Source: Oscillospiraceae bacterium (GTDB lineage: Bacteria; Bacillota; Clostridia; Oscillospirales; Ruminococcaceae). From it: a stretch of 64,000 nt of DNA. The stretch covers positions 55,037 to 119,036 of the forward strand of contig JALFVE010000049.1 in NCBI GenBank assembly GCA_022787085.1, written 5' to 3'. The notes beneath the pieces are model-generated. The model saw nothing but the letters and a program-made list of their open reading frames with translations. It searched no databases and was not told where the DNA came from. Of this stretch, positions 42,524 to 51,821 are shown piece after piece (the stretch's first letter is position 1; every line of letters begins with the position of its first letter). The position numbers and the translations under genes were made by a program.

Positions 42524-44593
42524 TTATTTCCTGTCAAATATGAGAATATAGATCACGCCGCCTATTACCGTGAGGCACATCATGCTGATTATTATTTTCA
42601 GCGGCAGCGGGACGGAGGGGGGAGCTTCTTCTTCCTGAGGATCGCTATGTGATGTATCCTCGGAAATGCTTGTACTTTCCGTTAGCTCGGTTTCCGAGAC
42701 TGTCTCCTTTGCGGTTTCCGAGGATTCGGTCTGAGATTCTGTCAGGTCGGGAACGGTTTCATCCGATGGGTTTATAACTTCCGTTTCGGATTCGGTCATG
42801 TCCGATATCACAAGAAGAGACTGGGTCTCGGAGGGAACTGTGCTGTCCTCGGGCAGATGAGATTCCTCCGAAATATCCGTATCGCTCTCGGTGCTTTCGG
42901 TTGTCCAGACGCTTTCGGATATGTCTGTTTCTTCGGCAGAGGTTCCGTTCAAAACAAGAATATATGCTCCTAAGGGGTCTGCGGTGAATGAAACCGTATT
43001 ATCATCATAGGTGAAATTTTCGATATCACATTCCTCAATATCCGCATTATCAGAATTAATGGCAAATGCGCTCTCAAGCTCATAGCTGTATTTCTCCGAG
43101 CTTATGACGATATCAAAATCCTTTTCTGTTACCATCTGCTTGTTGGTGAGAATTATTCTCAGCTTTTCAGGTTCATCAGAATCCACGGCGGCATATACTG
43201 AGCTTAACTCATCATTATGATTTTCGGAGAAAACAAGGGTATCTCCAAATCCGCTGCCATTGCCGTCATAGTCGGTATAAAGATTAAGAGCCGCCTTCTG
43301 GAATGGATATTTATCCGAAAGGGGAGAAAGGCAGGCAAGATATACCTCCTGCTCCGCAAATACGCCAAGTGCGTCTATTTCTGCAATGGCGCCGCTCATA
43401 TTTTCCCCTCCGCCGAAATCATATTCGGAAAAGGACAGCCTTGTTTTCGGGTAATTCATTCGAATTGACGCCTGAAGATTAGGGATCACGGGTGTGAACT
43501 GCTTATTCATCATTACCGTTACTGAGGTCTCGGTATAATCGGGATCCCAGAGAGTTCTCACCGACTGCATTCTCAGGGCGTTTGCCACCTGATCCGTACC
43601 CGTTCTTATATCTTCACCCAGAGGGGTCTGGGCTTCTGTATAATAGTGGACGTCAAGCACATCAAGGAGACGATAGCCTGTCTGAGCGCTTCTTGCACGC
43701 ATCTCACTTAGATAATAGTCGATAAACCATGAATATTCGCCCTCGGCGGCTGAAAGCCCTGTGTCAGATGGGTTCCCGAGATCTATACAGCCTTGGAGTC
43801 CGCTGACTGACGGTCCGAAAACAAAGGCATTGCTGTCGATTGCCTTAACTGCATTTGCAAGGCTCGCTGAACGATCAGCAAGCTCTGAAAAGGTCAGGGG
43901 AGAGAGATTCAGAACAGGGAAATTTGTATTCCATTTGTCAGGCTCGCTGTCAAGAAAATATCCGTTTATTCCGCCCTCGGAGGCTGTTCCGAAGCGGTTT
44001 ACAAGAAAGCTCACATATTCGTCAATATATACCGTATCATCATTTATATCGGGATGATTGAGGTATGTATCGTTCTTGCTGAATAAAACCTGTTTCCATC
44101 TGGTATTCTTTGATGACTCGTCGTTTGCCACTATACCCATAGAATCGGCTGCTGCATAGCCCATCATTGGCAGCGTCAGAAGCTTAACGGGGATATTATT
44201 CATTCTGCTCCTTGCTGCAAGCTTTTCGGCACAAAGCCCCGGTGTTTCCCACTTTGAGGAAGGATAATCGTCGACAAGGGAAATGTCGTTGGCGTTCATC
44301 CCTTCGGCGCCTGAGTTGGAATAGTTTGTTTCCCAGTTATAGGACGAGAGAGAGACACCCCTTTGCTTGATTACTGTGGGTGATATGTTTTTCAGGTCTC
44401 CTATGTCGTTTATGCCGTAAATATAGGGACTGATCTTTTTTTGCCCCTTATCTGTATCCACAAAAATGCTGGCGCCGCCTGTTGTGGGAATTATTTCCAC
44501 AAACAATCCGCTGTCTGCAAATGCCTTGCCTGTTAATGTACAGGCTGCGGCTATGGCTGCGGCGCAGGATAATATCTGTTTATACTTTTTCAT
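42524..44593 (-). CDS. Secreted, membrane-anchored glycoside hydrolase family 44 protein
   Basis: A 689-residue enzyme with a signal peptide (1 to about 27, cleaved near AFA-DSG), a GH44 catalytic domain, a Ser/Thr/Glu-rich linker (about 575-655) and a C-terminal helix followed by DRK. GH44 enzymes cleave beta-1,4 glucans, notably xyloglucan. The acid/base is Glu217 in LDSEP and the nucleophile Glu390 in SEYDFGG; their 173-residue spacing equals that of the known clostridial enzyme (186/359). The segment SYNWETN near 84 is also typical. No dockerin is seen, so it is probably held on the membrane. I start at 44593, which follows AGGAG. Confidence 0.93.
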   Translation of the reverse strand: MKKYKQILSCAAAIAAACTLTGKAFADSGLFVEIIPTTGGASIFVDTDKGQKKISPYIYGINDIGDLKNISPTVIKQRGVSLSSYNWETNYSNSGAEGMNANDISLVDDYPSSKWETPGLCAEKLAARSRMNNIPVKLLTLPMMGYAAADSMGIVANDESSKNTRWKQVLFSKNDTYLNHPDINDDTVYIDEYVSFLVNRFGTASEGGINGYFLDSEPDKWNTNFPVLNLSPLTFSELADRSASLANAVKAIDSNAFVFGPSVSGLQGCIDLGNPSDTGLSAAEGEYSWFIDYYLSEMRARSAQTGYRLLDVLDVHYYTEAQTPLGEDIRTGTDQVANALRMQSVRTLWDPDYTETSVTVMMNKQFTPVIPNLQASIRMNYPKTRLSFSEYDFGGGENMSGAIAEIDALGVFAEQEVYLACLSPLSDKYPFQKAALNLYTDYDGNGSGFGDTLVFSENHNDELSSVYAAVDSDEPEKLRIILTNKQMVTEKDFDIVISSEKYSYELESAFAINSDNADIEECDIENFTYDDNTVSFTADPLGAYILVLNGTSAEETDISESVWTTESTESDTDISEESHLPEDSTVPSETQSLLVISDMTESETEVINPSDETVPDLTESQTESSETAKETVSETELTESTSISEDTSHSDPQEEEAPPSVPLPLKIIISMMCLTVIGGVIYILIFDRK

Positions 44594-44630
44594 TGGCAGA
44601 CTCCTATACAACTGAATTGTTCATAGGTAT

Positions 44631-44659
44631 ATTATATACTGTTTCAGATCATATTTCAA
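44631..44659 (-). promoter_or_regulatory. Promoter of the GH44 gene
   Basis: On the minus strand TTGAAA (complement of 44654-44659), 17-bp spacer, TATAAT (complement of 44631-44636). It lies about 40 bp before the start codon. Confidence 0.75.
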
Positions 44660-44674
44660 ATGCAATTTATGGCT

Positions 44675-45784
44675 TTATTTAAGGATAAACAGCTTTGCAC
44701 AGGCTGTCAGGACTGCAAGGAATACTACATTTGCAGCTGTAAATATTCCGATGAAGCGCAGCTTGCTTTTTCCAGAGCTGACGGACCCTGAGTAGCACTT
44801 GAAAGAGATAAGGCTTGCAAGTGATGCGATCATTGTTCCCAGTCCGCCTATATCACAGCCTATTATCAGGGCTTTGTATTTATCTGTAAAGCCCGAAAGC
44901 ATTACTGCTGTGGGTACATTTGAGATAAACTGACTCAGAATAAGCGAACACTCAAACTCCCGTCCGTTAAGAGCGGCGACAATTGTTTTTGATACACCCG
45001 GAATATTTCGGAGATTGCCGACAAAGATGAAGAAGCAGGCAAATGTTATTAGAAGTCCGTAATCCACCTTGGAAAATATCTTTGGCTGGATTATTGCAAC
45101 TACAAGACAGACGGAGGACAACACATAGATTATGTCTATTACTCTGAATACATACAGGATGCAGAGTATAAACAGTATGGCATAGAGAACAAGATATCGG
45201 GGATTCTTTATTTCAAGCTCGTCACCTGTGTCTATGGATATCGCTTCCTTTTTTATAAAAACTGAGGCTATTAAAAGAAGCACAAAGCCAATTCCCGTTA
45301 CATACAAGGTTATTCCGAAAAATTCGGGGACGGACATTTCGGAAATCGAAAAGAGAAGAAGATTCTGAGGATTTCCTATGGGAGTGAAGGCTCCGCCGAT
45401 ATTTGCGGCAATTGTCTCAAGTACGATGACATAAACGGGTGATCGCCCTATCTTTTCATAGAGCATGATAGTAAAGGGGACAAAGGCGATCAGCGCAACG
45501 TCGTTGGTTATCAGCATGGAAATAAAGAATACTGTGAATATCAGCGTCATGGCAAGCCGTCTTGTATCTCCCGCAAGGCTGATAACGCTTACTGACAGCT
45601 TTTTGAAAACATTATTCTCGGAAAAGCCCGCCACTACTGCCATGAGGGAGAATAATATCCCGATAAGGTCAGCGTCGATATATTCCACATAATCCGTTAC
45701 GGGAACGAACATACAGGATATAAGCGCCGCCGCTGCTGCAATTATTGTGACGGCTTCCTTTTTTAAAAGCTCTTTGAAGCTCAA
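44675..45784 (-). CDS. ArsB/NhaD/SLC13-type membrane transporter
   Basis: A 369-residue polytopic protein with about ten hydrophobic segments. The ITNDVALIAFVPF and NIGGAFTPIGNPQNLLLF stretches are characteristic of the ArsB/CitM (ion transporter) superfamily. It could move arsenite, sodium or another anion; the sequence alone does not decide. It lies 13 bp after the putative metal exporter on the same strand, which favours an efflux role. The gap to GH44 is 81 bp. Confidence 0.85.
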   Translation of the reverse strand: MSFKELLKKEAVTIIAAAAALISCMFVPVTDYVEYIDADLIGILFSLMAVVAGFSENNVFKKLSVSVISLAGDTRRLAMTLIFTVFFISMLITNDVALIAFVPFTIMLYEKIGRSPVYVIVLETIAANIGGAFTPIGNPQNLLLFSISEMSVPEFFGITLYVTGIGFVLLLIASVFIKKEAISIDTGDELEIKNPRYLVLYAILFILCILYVFRVIDIIYVLSSVCLVVAIIQPKIFSKVDYGLLITFACFFIFVGNLRNIPGVSKTIVAALNGREFECSLILSQFISNVPTAVMLSGFTDKYKALIIGCDIGGLGTMIASLASLISFKCYSGSVSSGKSKLRFIGIFTAANVVFLAVLTACAKLFILK

Positions 45785-45797
45785 AACAAAGTCACTC

Positions 45798-46655
45798 CTA
45801 AAATGCTGCGTTGATCAGTATGCCGCTGAGAACGCCTATGATATAGAGAAATAGGACAAAGATAAGGTTGTCCTTGATTTTTTTATTGGTTCTGAACAAT
45901 ACTGCAAGTCCCATTCCCGCACCTGTGCAGAGACCGCCCACAGCGGTTCCGAAGGGAATACTGCCGTTTGCATAAAGCTCTGTGATGATTACGGAGGCTG
46001 CACAGTTTGGTATCATACCCACAAGGGCTGCGGCAAAGGGCTGCCATATGCCCATATTATTTAGAAATGAGGCTACATTATCCTCTCCCGCAAAGCCTAT
46101 TATCAACCCCAGAACAAGATTTACTATAAGAATAAATATGAAGATGGAAACTGTATGCTTCAGGGCTGAGATCCATATACCGTGGCTTCCGCAGCCACAG
46201 CCGCTGCACATTTCGTCAAAATCCGCTTCATCATCATTTGAAAGAAGAAATTTTCCGATATATGAAAAGAGCACGCCTCCGATAATTGCAATGACAAGCT
46301 TTGCGGCTATGAGCTTCCACAGCGAGCCTATTTTGTCGGGATGAGCAATAAGGATGGGAATAGCCTCATCGGAGGTGGAGATATATACTGCCATCAGTGT
46401 GCCTGCGCCGATTATTCTGCTGGCATATAGATTAGTGGCGGCAATGGAAAATCCGCATTGAGGAACGCAGCCTAAGGCAGCTCCTGCGGCGGCTCCGCCG
46501 AATTTTGAATGACCTGCTTTTTCAAGAGCTGTTGACAGCTTCTCTCCCGCATGATGCTCGATAAATTCCATGAGCAGAAAAGCGGCATACAGAAAGGGCA
46601 GCATTTTTACCGAATCCAGCAGTGCGTCAAGGACAATATCTAAAATCAAATCCAT
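45798..46655 (-). CDS. Putative 10-TM heavy-metal exporter (DUF2899 / ArsP_2-like)
   Basis: A 285-residue membrane protein. The duplicated motifs GCVPQCGFSIAATNLYA near residue 63 and GMIPNCAASVIITELYA near 220 mark the family of putative manganese or arsenic exporters. A cytoplasmic cysteine/histidine loop, MCSGCGCGSHG near 147, could bind metal. The ATG at 46655 follows CGGAG; the longer track start includes the AT repeat and is rejected. It is cotranscribed with the ArsB-like gene. Confidence 0.85.
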   Translation of the reverse strand: MDLILDIVLDALLDSVKMLPFLYAAFLLMEFIEHHAGEKLSTALEKAGHSKFGGAAAGAALGCVPQCGFSIAATNLYASRIIGAGTLMAVYISTSDEAIPILIAHPDKIGSLWKLIAAKLVIAIIGGVLFSYIGKFLLSNDDEADFDEMCSGCGCGSHGIWISALKHTVSIFIFILIVNLVLGLIIGFAGEDNVASFLNNMGIWQPFAAALVGMIPNCAASVIITELYANGSIPFGTAVGGLCTGAGMGLAVLFRTNKKIKDNLIFVLFLYIIGVLSGILINAAF

Positions 46656-46684
46656 ATAAATCTCCGATATTATTAAAAATTTAC

Positions 46685-46701
46685 ATATATATATATATAT
46701 T
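46685..46701. repeat. Short (AT)n tract
   Basis: Alternating AT for 17 bp between the candidate promoter and the start codon of the metal exporter. Such tracts vary in length by slippage and could change leader length. Confidence 0.8.
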
Positions 46702-46702
46702 A

Positions 46703-46731
46703 ATTGAAGCATATTTTTCGCTGTTTGTCAA
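46703..46731 (-). promoter_or_regulatory. Candidate promoter of the metal exporter gene
   Basis: On the minus strand TTGACA (complement of 46726-46731), 17 bp, then TTCAAT (complement of 46703-46708). The -35 is perfect, the -10 is weak, which could mean the promoter needs an activator. Confidence 0.45.
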
Positions 46732-46745
46732 GGATTTTTTCGGAT

Positions 46746-47627
46746 TTATCTGACCTCGTTCACAAGTTTTCCTATACCCTCAACTTCACACTCGATCACA
46801 TCGCCGCTTTTCAGATATTTCGGCGGCTTGAAGCCCATTCCTACGCCTCCGGGAGTTCCCATTGAGATAATGGTTCCTGCTTTTATCATCATTCCGCTTG
46901 AAAGCTCCTCAAGGGCATAGGAGATATTGTGGATATACAGAGAGGTATTGCTCTTCTGCCTCAGCTCGCCGTTGACCTTGCATGAGATATCAAGCTTCGG
47001 AGGAAATTCAAATTCATCTGCGGTGACAAGGCATGGACCCATGGGAGCGAAGCCGTCAAAGCTCTTTCCTCGAAACCACTGTTTGTGGCGCATCTGGATA
47101 CATCTTGCGCTGACATCGTTCATTATGGTATAGCCGAAAACATATTCAGCTGCATTTTCAGACTTAACGTTCAGGGCATCCTTTCTTACAACAAATGCCA
47201 TTTCAGCTTCGTAATCAAGCTCGGTGACAATGTCGAAATGACCGTTTATATAGTCTCCGCAGGGAACAGCTTCATTAACGTGCTTTGCGAAATAAATTGG
47301 GAATTTCCTTTCTCCGCCGTATTCAGCGCCCATCACTCCCACGCTTTCCTCTGCATGGTCACGGAAATTTACTCCCAGGCAGATTATGTCTCTCGAGGGA
47401 CGGGGGATAGGGGCAAGGAGCTTTATTTCGGAGAGAGGGATTCCGCCCTTATATTCTGCAAGCCTTGCAGTCATTGCTGAAAGCTCTGAATCGCTTATTT
47501 TAGAAACAAGAGACTCCATATCGGCATACTCCGCTCCAAGCTCTGAGAAGGGGACTGCACGCTGTCCGTCGGGGGTTATTGCTCCAATGACCTCGGAATT
47601 ATTGTATAAAAATGTGATAAGCTTCAT
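46746..47627 (-). CDS. Fumarylacetoacetate hydrolase (FAH) family protein
   Basis: A 293-residue FAH-fold enzyme. The core domain has CLGVNFRDHAEE near residue 82, metal ligands in the segment ELDYEAEMAFVV near 132, MNDVSARCIQMRHKQWFRGKSFDGFAPMGP near 155-180, and GTPGGVGMGFKPPKYLKSGD near 255. Members hydrolyse or decarboxylate diverse acylpyruvates; the substrate cannot be told here. It lies just upstream of the metal exporter on the same strand with its own promoter region. Confidence 0.9.
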   Translation of the reverse strand: MKLITFLYNNSEVIGAITPDGQRAVPFSELGAEYADMESLVSKISDSELSAMTARLAEYKGGIPLSEIKLLAPIPRPSRDIICLGVNFRDHAEESVGVMGAEYGGERKFPIYFAKHVNEAVPCGDYINGHFDIVTELDYEAEMAFVVRKDALNVKSENAAEYVFGYTIMNDVSARCIQMRHKQWFRGKSFDGFAPMGPCLVTADEFEFPPKLDISCKVNGELRQKSNTSLYIHNISYALEELSSGMMIKAGTIISMGTPGGVGMGFKPPKYLKSGDVIECEVEGIGKLVNEVR

Positions 47628-47730
47628 AGTTCTACCGCCTTTTTTAAATATTACTATACTACTTTAGCATATTTCTACAAAAAAGTCAATCAGATTTTGT
47701 TATAATAAAAAAATTTCCCTCGCTGAATTG

Positions 47731-47759
47731 TTGCATTTTGAGGAAATATCTGATATAAT
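47731..47759 (+). promoter_or_regulatory. Promoter of the amino-acid ABC transporter genes
   Basis: TTGCAT at 47731-47736, 17-bp spacer, TATAAT at 47754-47759 with an extended TGn. It lies in the 173-bp divergent gap between the FAH gene and the permease. Confidence 0.85.
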
Positions 47760-47800
47760 AAATATATTATGCTTATGCTCCGAAAGGATTGATATTCTAA

Positions 47801-48505
47801 ATGACAACTCAGGATATTATAAACGTCACAGGGATTCTTTTAAATTATCTTGTTCCTACATTGAAGCTTTTCGGCTTTACTCTGCTGTTTTCCATTCCTC
47901 TCGGCATGATCGCAGCGATGCTGAAAATGTGCCGCTTTAAGCCTATTTCTTGGCTTACAAATATTTACATCCTGATAATGAGAGGAACGCCTCTCATGCT
48001 CCAGGTCATTGCGGTTTATTACATAATCCCGTATCTCAAGCTTGCCGAGGGGCTTCCGAAGCCGATAGCTTCCATTCTTGCGGGTATTGATATCCGAAGC
48101 GAGAATTATATGTTTTATGCGGTACTGGCGGCTTTTTCGCTTAATTATGCCGCTTATTTTGCTGAGATATTCCGAGGGGGCATTGAATCCATCCCAAAGG
48201 GACAGTATGAGGCTGCTGCCGCTCTGGGCTTTACCAAGACTCAGACATTTTTCAGAATTATCCTCCCACAGGTCGTTAAGAGGATCGTTCCCGCCTCCTC
48301 TAATGAGGTCATCACTCTTGTGAAGGATACCTCCATTGCCAATGTTGTTGCGTATGCTGAGATCACCCTCAAGGCTCGTCAGCAGATGCAGGTGTACAGC
48401 TCGCTTTTGCCTCTTGTCATTGCGGGTGTGTTCTATTTTATTCTGGCGACCCTGCTCACATTTCTTTTCTCATTTATCGAGAAAAAGCTCAGCTATTACA
48501 GGTAA
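47801..48505 (+). CDS. Polar amino-acid ABC transporter permease
   Basis: A 234-residue permease of the His/Glu/Gln/Arg group with about five transmembrane segments. The motif RGTPLMLQVIAVYYIIP near residue 66 and the EAA loop YEAAAALGFTKTQTFFRIILPQ near 137 are clear. It pairs with the ATPase 18 bp downstream. No solute-binding protein gene is adjacent in this window. Confidence 0.93.
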   Translation: MTTQDIINVTGILLNYLVPTLKLFGFTLLFSIPLGMIAAMLKMCRFKPISWLTNIYILIMRGTPLMLQVIAVYYIIPYLKLAEGLPKPIASILAGIDIRSENYMFYAVLAAFSLNYAAYFAEIFRGGIESIPKGQYEAAAALGFTKTQTFFRIILPQVVKRIVPASSNEVITLVKDTSIANVVAYAEITLKARQQMQVYSSLLPLVIAGVFYFILATLLTFLFSFIEKKLSYYR

Positions 48506-48523
48506 AGGAAAGGGTCGGTTAAT

Positions 48524-49288
48524 ATGTCAATGCTTGAAATAAATAAGCTTTCTAAAAGCTTCGGAGGCTTTGAGGTTTTAAAGAATATTTCATTTTCTGT
48601 GGAAAAGGGACAGGCTGTGTCTATCATTGGTCCTTCGGGAAGCGGAAAATCTACTCTTCTCAGGATCGTTAATCAGCTTGAAAAAGCAGACGGCGGCTCT
48701 ATTTCCATATGCGGAATACCGATGATAACCTGCGATGACAGCGGCAGGGCGGTTTATGCAAATTCAAAAACCCTCAGAGAGGTTCGCCTTAAAATCGGTC
48801 TTGTTTTCCAGAATTTCAATCTGTTCCCTCATTTCACGGTGCTGAGGAATATTACCGAGGCTCCTGTATGCGTTCTCGGAATGGACAAGAAGGAAGCCGA
48901 AGAGAGGGCGATGAAGCTGCTTTGCAAAATGAACCTTTCTTCAAAGGCAAATGAATATCCCTGCAATCTTTCGGGTGGTCAGCAGCAGCGTGTTTCCATT
49001 GCGAGGGCGTTGGCGCTTAATCCCGATATGCTGTTTTTTGACGAGCCGACTTCCGCTCTCGACCCCGAGCTTACAGGCGAGATTCTGAAGGTAATAAAGG
49101 CTCTGGCTCAGGCGGAGATGACAATGGTTATTGTCACTCATGAAATGGCATTTGCAAAAGAGGTTTCGGACAGGGTCATCTTTATGGATAAGGGCGTTAT
49201 TATTGAAAACGGTACTCCCGAGGAGGTTTTCGAGAAGTCTGAGAATGAGAGGACAAAGCAGTTTCTGCAAAGATATAATAATCCGTAA
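48524..49288 (+). CDS. Polar amino-acid ABC transporter ATP-binding protein
   Basis: A 254-residue ATPase: Walker [10 protein letters not shown] near residue 37, Q-loop FQNFNLFPH near 92, signature LSGGQQQR near 149, Walker [16 protein letters not shown] near 168 and the H-loop VTHEM near 205. Matches the GlnQ/HisP subfamily. Energises the preceding permease. A terminator follows. Confidence 0.95.
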   Translation: MSMLEINKLSKSFGGFEVLKNISFSVEKGQAVSIIGPSGSGKSTLLRIVNQLEKADGGSISICGIPMITCDDSGRAVYANSKTLREVRLKIGLVFQNFNLFPHFTVLRNITEAPVCVLGMDKKEAEERAMKLLCKMNLSSKANEYPCNLSGGQQQRVSIARALALNPDMLFFDEPTSALDPELTGEILKVIKALAQAEMTMVIVTHEMAFAKEVSDRVIFMDKGVIIENGTPEEVFEKSENERTKQFLQRYNNP

Positions 49289-49291
49289 AAT

Positions 49292-49331
49292 ATATGGGGA
49301 TATCGTACTTCTGCGGTATCCTCATATTTTT
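49292..49331 (+). terminator. Terminator after the amino-acid ABC genes
   Basis: ATATGGGGATATCG pairs with CGGTATCCTCATAT (wobbles included) around a short loop, followed by TTTTTT. Confidence 0.8.
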
Positions 49332-49385
49332 TGGATCACTTGGCAGAAAAATTCGGAAAATTATCCGAAATTACGGTTAAAGGGC

Positions 49386-49414
49386 TTGCATAAAAGAAAG
49401 ATTTGTGCTATAAT
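49386..49414 (+). promoter_or_regulatory. Promoter of the ruvC-ruvA-ruvB cluster
   Basis: TTGCAT at 49386-49391, 17-bp spacer, TATAAT at 49409-49414. No LexA-type box was recognised by eye near it. Confidence 0.8.
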
Positions 49415-49459
49415 GAAATATAAGTCTGAAATAATAGGTTTGCCAAGGAGCGTGCTTTT

Positions 49460-49945
49460 TTGATAATTCTTGGAATTGACCCCGGCTATGCCATTGTGGG
49501 CTACGGAGTGCTCGATTATAACGGATACAGCTTCAAGCCAAAGGGCTATGGAGCTATTACCACAGAGGCAGGTGCGGATTTTGCGCTGAGGCTGCTGGAT
49601 ATTTACAACGACATGAATACTGTTATTGACAAGTACAAGCCCGACGCTATGAGCATTGAAAAGCTCTTTTTCAACACTAATCAGAAAACGGGTATTGACG
49701 TTGCTCAGGCAAGGGGAGTGATCGTCCTTGCGGCGGCGGAAAACGGTATCCCCATTTTTGAATATACTCCGCTCCAGGTGAAGCAGTCTGTGGTGGGGTA
49801 CGGCAGAGCTGAGAAAAAGCAGGTCATGGAGATGACAAGAAGTATTCTGGGTCTTGCTAATGTGCCGAAGCCCGATGATACCGCTGATGCGCTGGCTCTT
49901 GCCATTTGTCACGGTCACAGCTCATCATCGGTGCAATATGAATGA
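49460..49945 (+). CDS. ruvC: Holliday junction resolvase RuvC
   Basis: A 161-residue endonuclease that cuts Holliday junctions. The catalytic acidic residues are in LGIDPGYAIVGYG (Asp7), SIEKLFF (Glu near 69), and DDTADALALAICH near 138-150. The start is a TTG at 49460, nine bases after AAGGAG; no in-frame ATG fits the conserved N-terminus. Confidence 0.95.
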   Translation: MIILGIDPGYAIVGYGVLDYNGYSFKPKGYGAITTEAGADFALRLLDIYNDMNTVIDKYKPDAMSIEKLFFNTNQKTGIDVAQARGVIVLAAAENGIPIFEYTPLQVKQSVVGYGRAEKKQVMEMTRSILGLANVPKPDDTADALALAICHGHSSSSVQYE

Positions 49946-49969
49946 TGCTTTGGAAAGGAATGAAAAATA

Positions 49970-50581
49970 ATGATCTACAGCGTCAGAGGAACGCTTATCA
50001 TCAAGGAAGCGGGACTTGCTGTTATTGAATGTGCAGGCGTTGGCTACGGCTGCCGTACTACCTACAACACCCTCGCTTCTCTGGGTAATGTCGGTGAAGA
50101 AGCTATGCTCTACACCTATTTGCAGGTCAGGGAGGATGGAACTGAGCTTTTCGGCTTCTATGACAAAAAGGAGCTGGGCTGCTTTAAAATGCTGCTGGGC
50201 GTTTCGGGTGTGGGTCCCAAGGTGGCTCTTTCCATTTTATCGGATATTGATCCCAACAGCTTCGCTCTTGCTGTTGCCACAGGCGATCACAAGCAGCTTA
50301 CCAAGGTCAAAGGCGTTGGTCCCAAAATGGCTCAGAGGATCGTTCTGGAGCTTAAAGACAAGCTCTCAAAGGAACAGATGAGCTTCACTCAGGCTGCTCC
50401 TGCGGGAAAGGTGAACAGAGCATTTATTTCGGGAGGAGCTGCTGCGGAGGCTGTGGACGCTCTGCTTGTTCTCGGATATACTCAGGCGGAGGCGGAGGAC
50501 GCTGTTTCAAAGCTTGATCCCTTGCTGTCTCCCGAGGAGCTTATCAGGCTTGCTTTGAAGGGTCTTGCAAAATTTAAATAA
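49970..50581 (+). CDS. ruvA: Holliday junction branch migration protein RuvA
   Basis: A 203-residue junction-binding protein: N-terminal OB domain (about 1-65; MIYSVRGTLI), two helix-hairpin-helix motifs (LLGVSGVGPKVALSIL and LTKVKGVGPKMAQRI), and a C-terminal RuvB-binding domain (AVDALLVLGYTQAEAEDAVS). Unlike most genomes, ruvB does not follow directly; a 403-codon gene lies between. Confidence 0.96.
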   Translation: MIYSVRGTLIIKEAGLAVIECAGVGYGCRTTYNTLASLGNVGEEAMLYTYLQVREDGTELFGFYDKKELGCFKMLLGVSGVGPKVALSILSDIDPNSFALAVATGDHKQLTKVKGVGPKMAQRIVLELKDKLSKEQMSFTQAAPAGKVNRAFISGGAAAEAVDALLVLGYTQAEAEDAVSKLDPLLSPEELIRLALKGLAKFK

Positions 50582-50593
50582 GGACTGGTTTTT

Positions 50594-51805
50594 GTGCTTG
50601 TTTTTCCGAATTACAAGAAATGCTCGGTCAATGTTATCTCATCTATAAAAAAATATTATCGTATCCCGACCAGCGTTCCCTCCATCGAAAAGCTGGACAA
50701 CGAGCTGAACAGAATGTTTCAGAATGTGGTTCTTATCGTTCTTTGCGGGGCGGGGGAGAATATGCTCAGAGCTGCTTTGAAGCCTTCGGATATCCTGCTG
50801 AAAAAAATGACGGAGCAGCTGACTTCTGTTTGTCCCTCATATCCTGCGGCGGCAGAGGTAAGCTCTGTTTCGGGGCTTTATCCCAATGAGCACGGCAGGC
50901 TTGGACAGACTATGTTTTTCAAGGAATTCTGCCGTACAGTGGAGCTTTCCTCCAATCTTGATCCCTATTCCAATCAGCCTGTTTCGGTGGCGAATGCGGC
51001 GGATTTTATTCTGCCTTATGAAAATATTTTCGGTGAAATTGCAGGCTCGATCTTAGGCGGTGTTCAGCCCTTTTCTATTGCTCAGCCCGGCATCAGGATC
51101 GCCGAAAACCAAAGCTATCACAAGGTTGCTGACAATCCTAAGCGTATGTTTGAGCTTATTAAAAAGATTGCTGAGACCGATCAGAATACATTCACCTATG
51201 TTCAGTGGAATGCTCCTCAGGAAGCTGCCATGAAATTCGGCTGCGAAAGCAATGAGACAAAAAGCATTATCAGGGATATCAACGACACTGTGAACGGGTT
51301 GTCGAAATCCATGACGGACACGCTTATTATCGTGACCTCCACTCACGGAATGAAGGACATCTCCTCGGAGATAATGCTTAATCTGAAATACGAGCTTTGC
51401 GATTGTCTGCTTATGCCCCCCGTATTCGGCGGACGTGCTGTGAATTTTTATGTTAAGGCGGACTGCCGCTCGGATTTTGAAAAGCTTTTCGCAAGAGACC
51501 TTTCCGAGGATTTCCATCTTATGAGCAGAGCCGATATTTTTAAAAGAGAGCTGTTCGGCTGCGGAAAAACCAACAAGAAAATTTATGATTTTATCGGGGA
51601 TTACTGTGCTTTTGCCATCGGAGACAAGTCACTGACCTTCAGAGCCTTGAATCAGAAGCATCGTTCTCCCGATAAGGCAGGCTCGGGAGGAATCACCTCC
51701 GACGAAATGTGTCTCCCTCTTTGTGTGATATCCACAAAGCAGACCTCGGGCAGGAAGCGCCCGTTTCCCGAGAACATTACCCCGAAATCCTTCACTGATT
51801 ATTGA
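50594..51805 (+). CDS. Alkaline-phosphatase-superfamily homologue lacking catalytic residues (pseudoenzyme candidate)
   Basis: A 403-residue cytoplasmic protein with a GTG start after AAGGA. It aligns by eye with type I phosphodiesterase / nucleotide pyrophosphatase-like phosphatases. The motif [12 protein letters not shown] near 93-104 matches the usual TGLYPxEHG, and the segment around W205 matches the xYWPELDxxxH helix. The active site is gone: the first metal aspartate is Cys51 (VLCGAGEN), the nucleophile position is Pro84 (CPSYP), the D-x3-H pair is Gln209 and Met213, and the aspartate before HG is Thr250 (STHG). It sits between ruvA and ruvB. A binding or scaffold role is inference. Confidence 0.72.
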   Translation: MLVFPNYKKCSVNVISSIKKYYRIPTSVPSIEKLDNELNRMFQNVVLIVLCGAGENMLRAALKPSDILLKKMTEQLTSVCPSYPAAAEVSSVSGLYPNEHGRLGQTMFFKEFCRTVELSSNLDPYSNQPVSVANAADFILPYENIFGEIAGSILGGVQPFSIAQPGIRIAENQSYHKVADNPKRMFELIKKIAETDQNTFTYVQWNAPQEAAMKFGCESNETKSIIRDINDTVNGLSKSMTDTLIIVTSTHGMKDISSEIMLNLKYELCDCLLMPPVFGGRAVNFYVKADCRSDFEKLFARDLSEDFHLMSRADIFKRELFGCGKTNKKIYDFIGDYCAFAIGDKSLTFRALNQKHRSPDKAGSGGITSDEMCLPLCVISTKQTSGRKRPFPENITPKSFTDY

Positions 51806-51821
51806 AAGGAGTGACTCCGAA

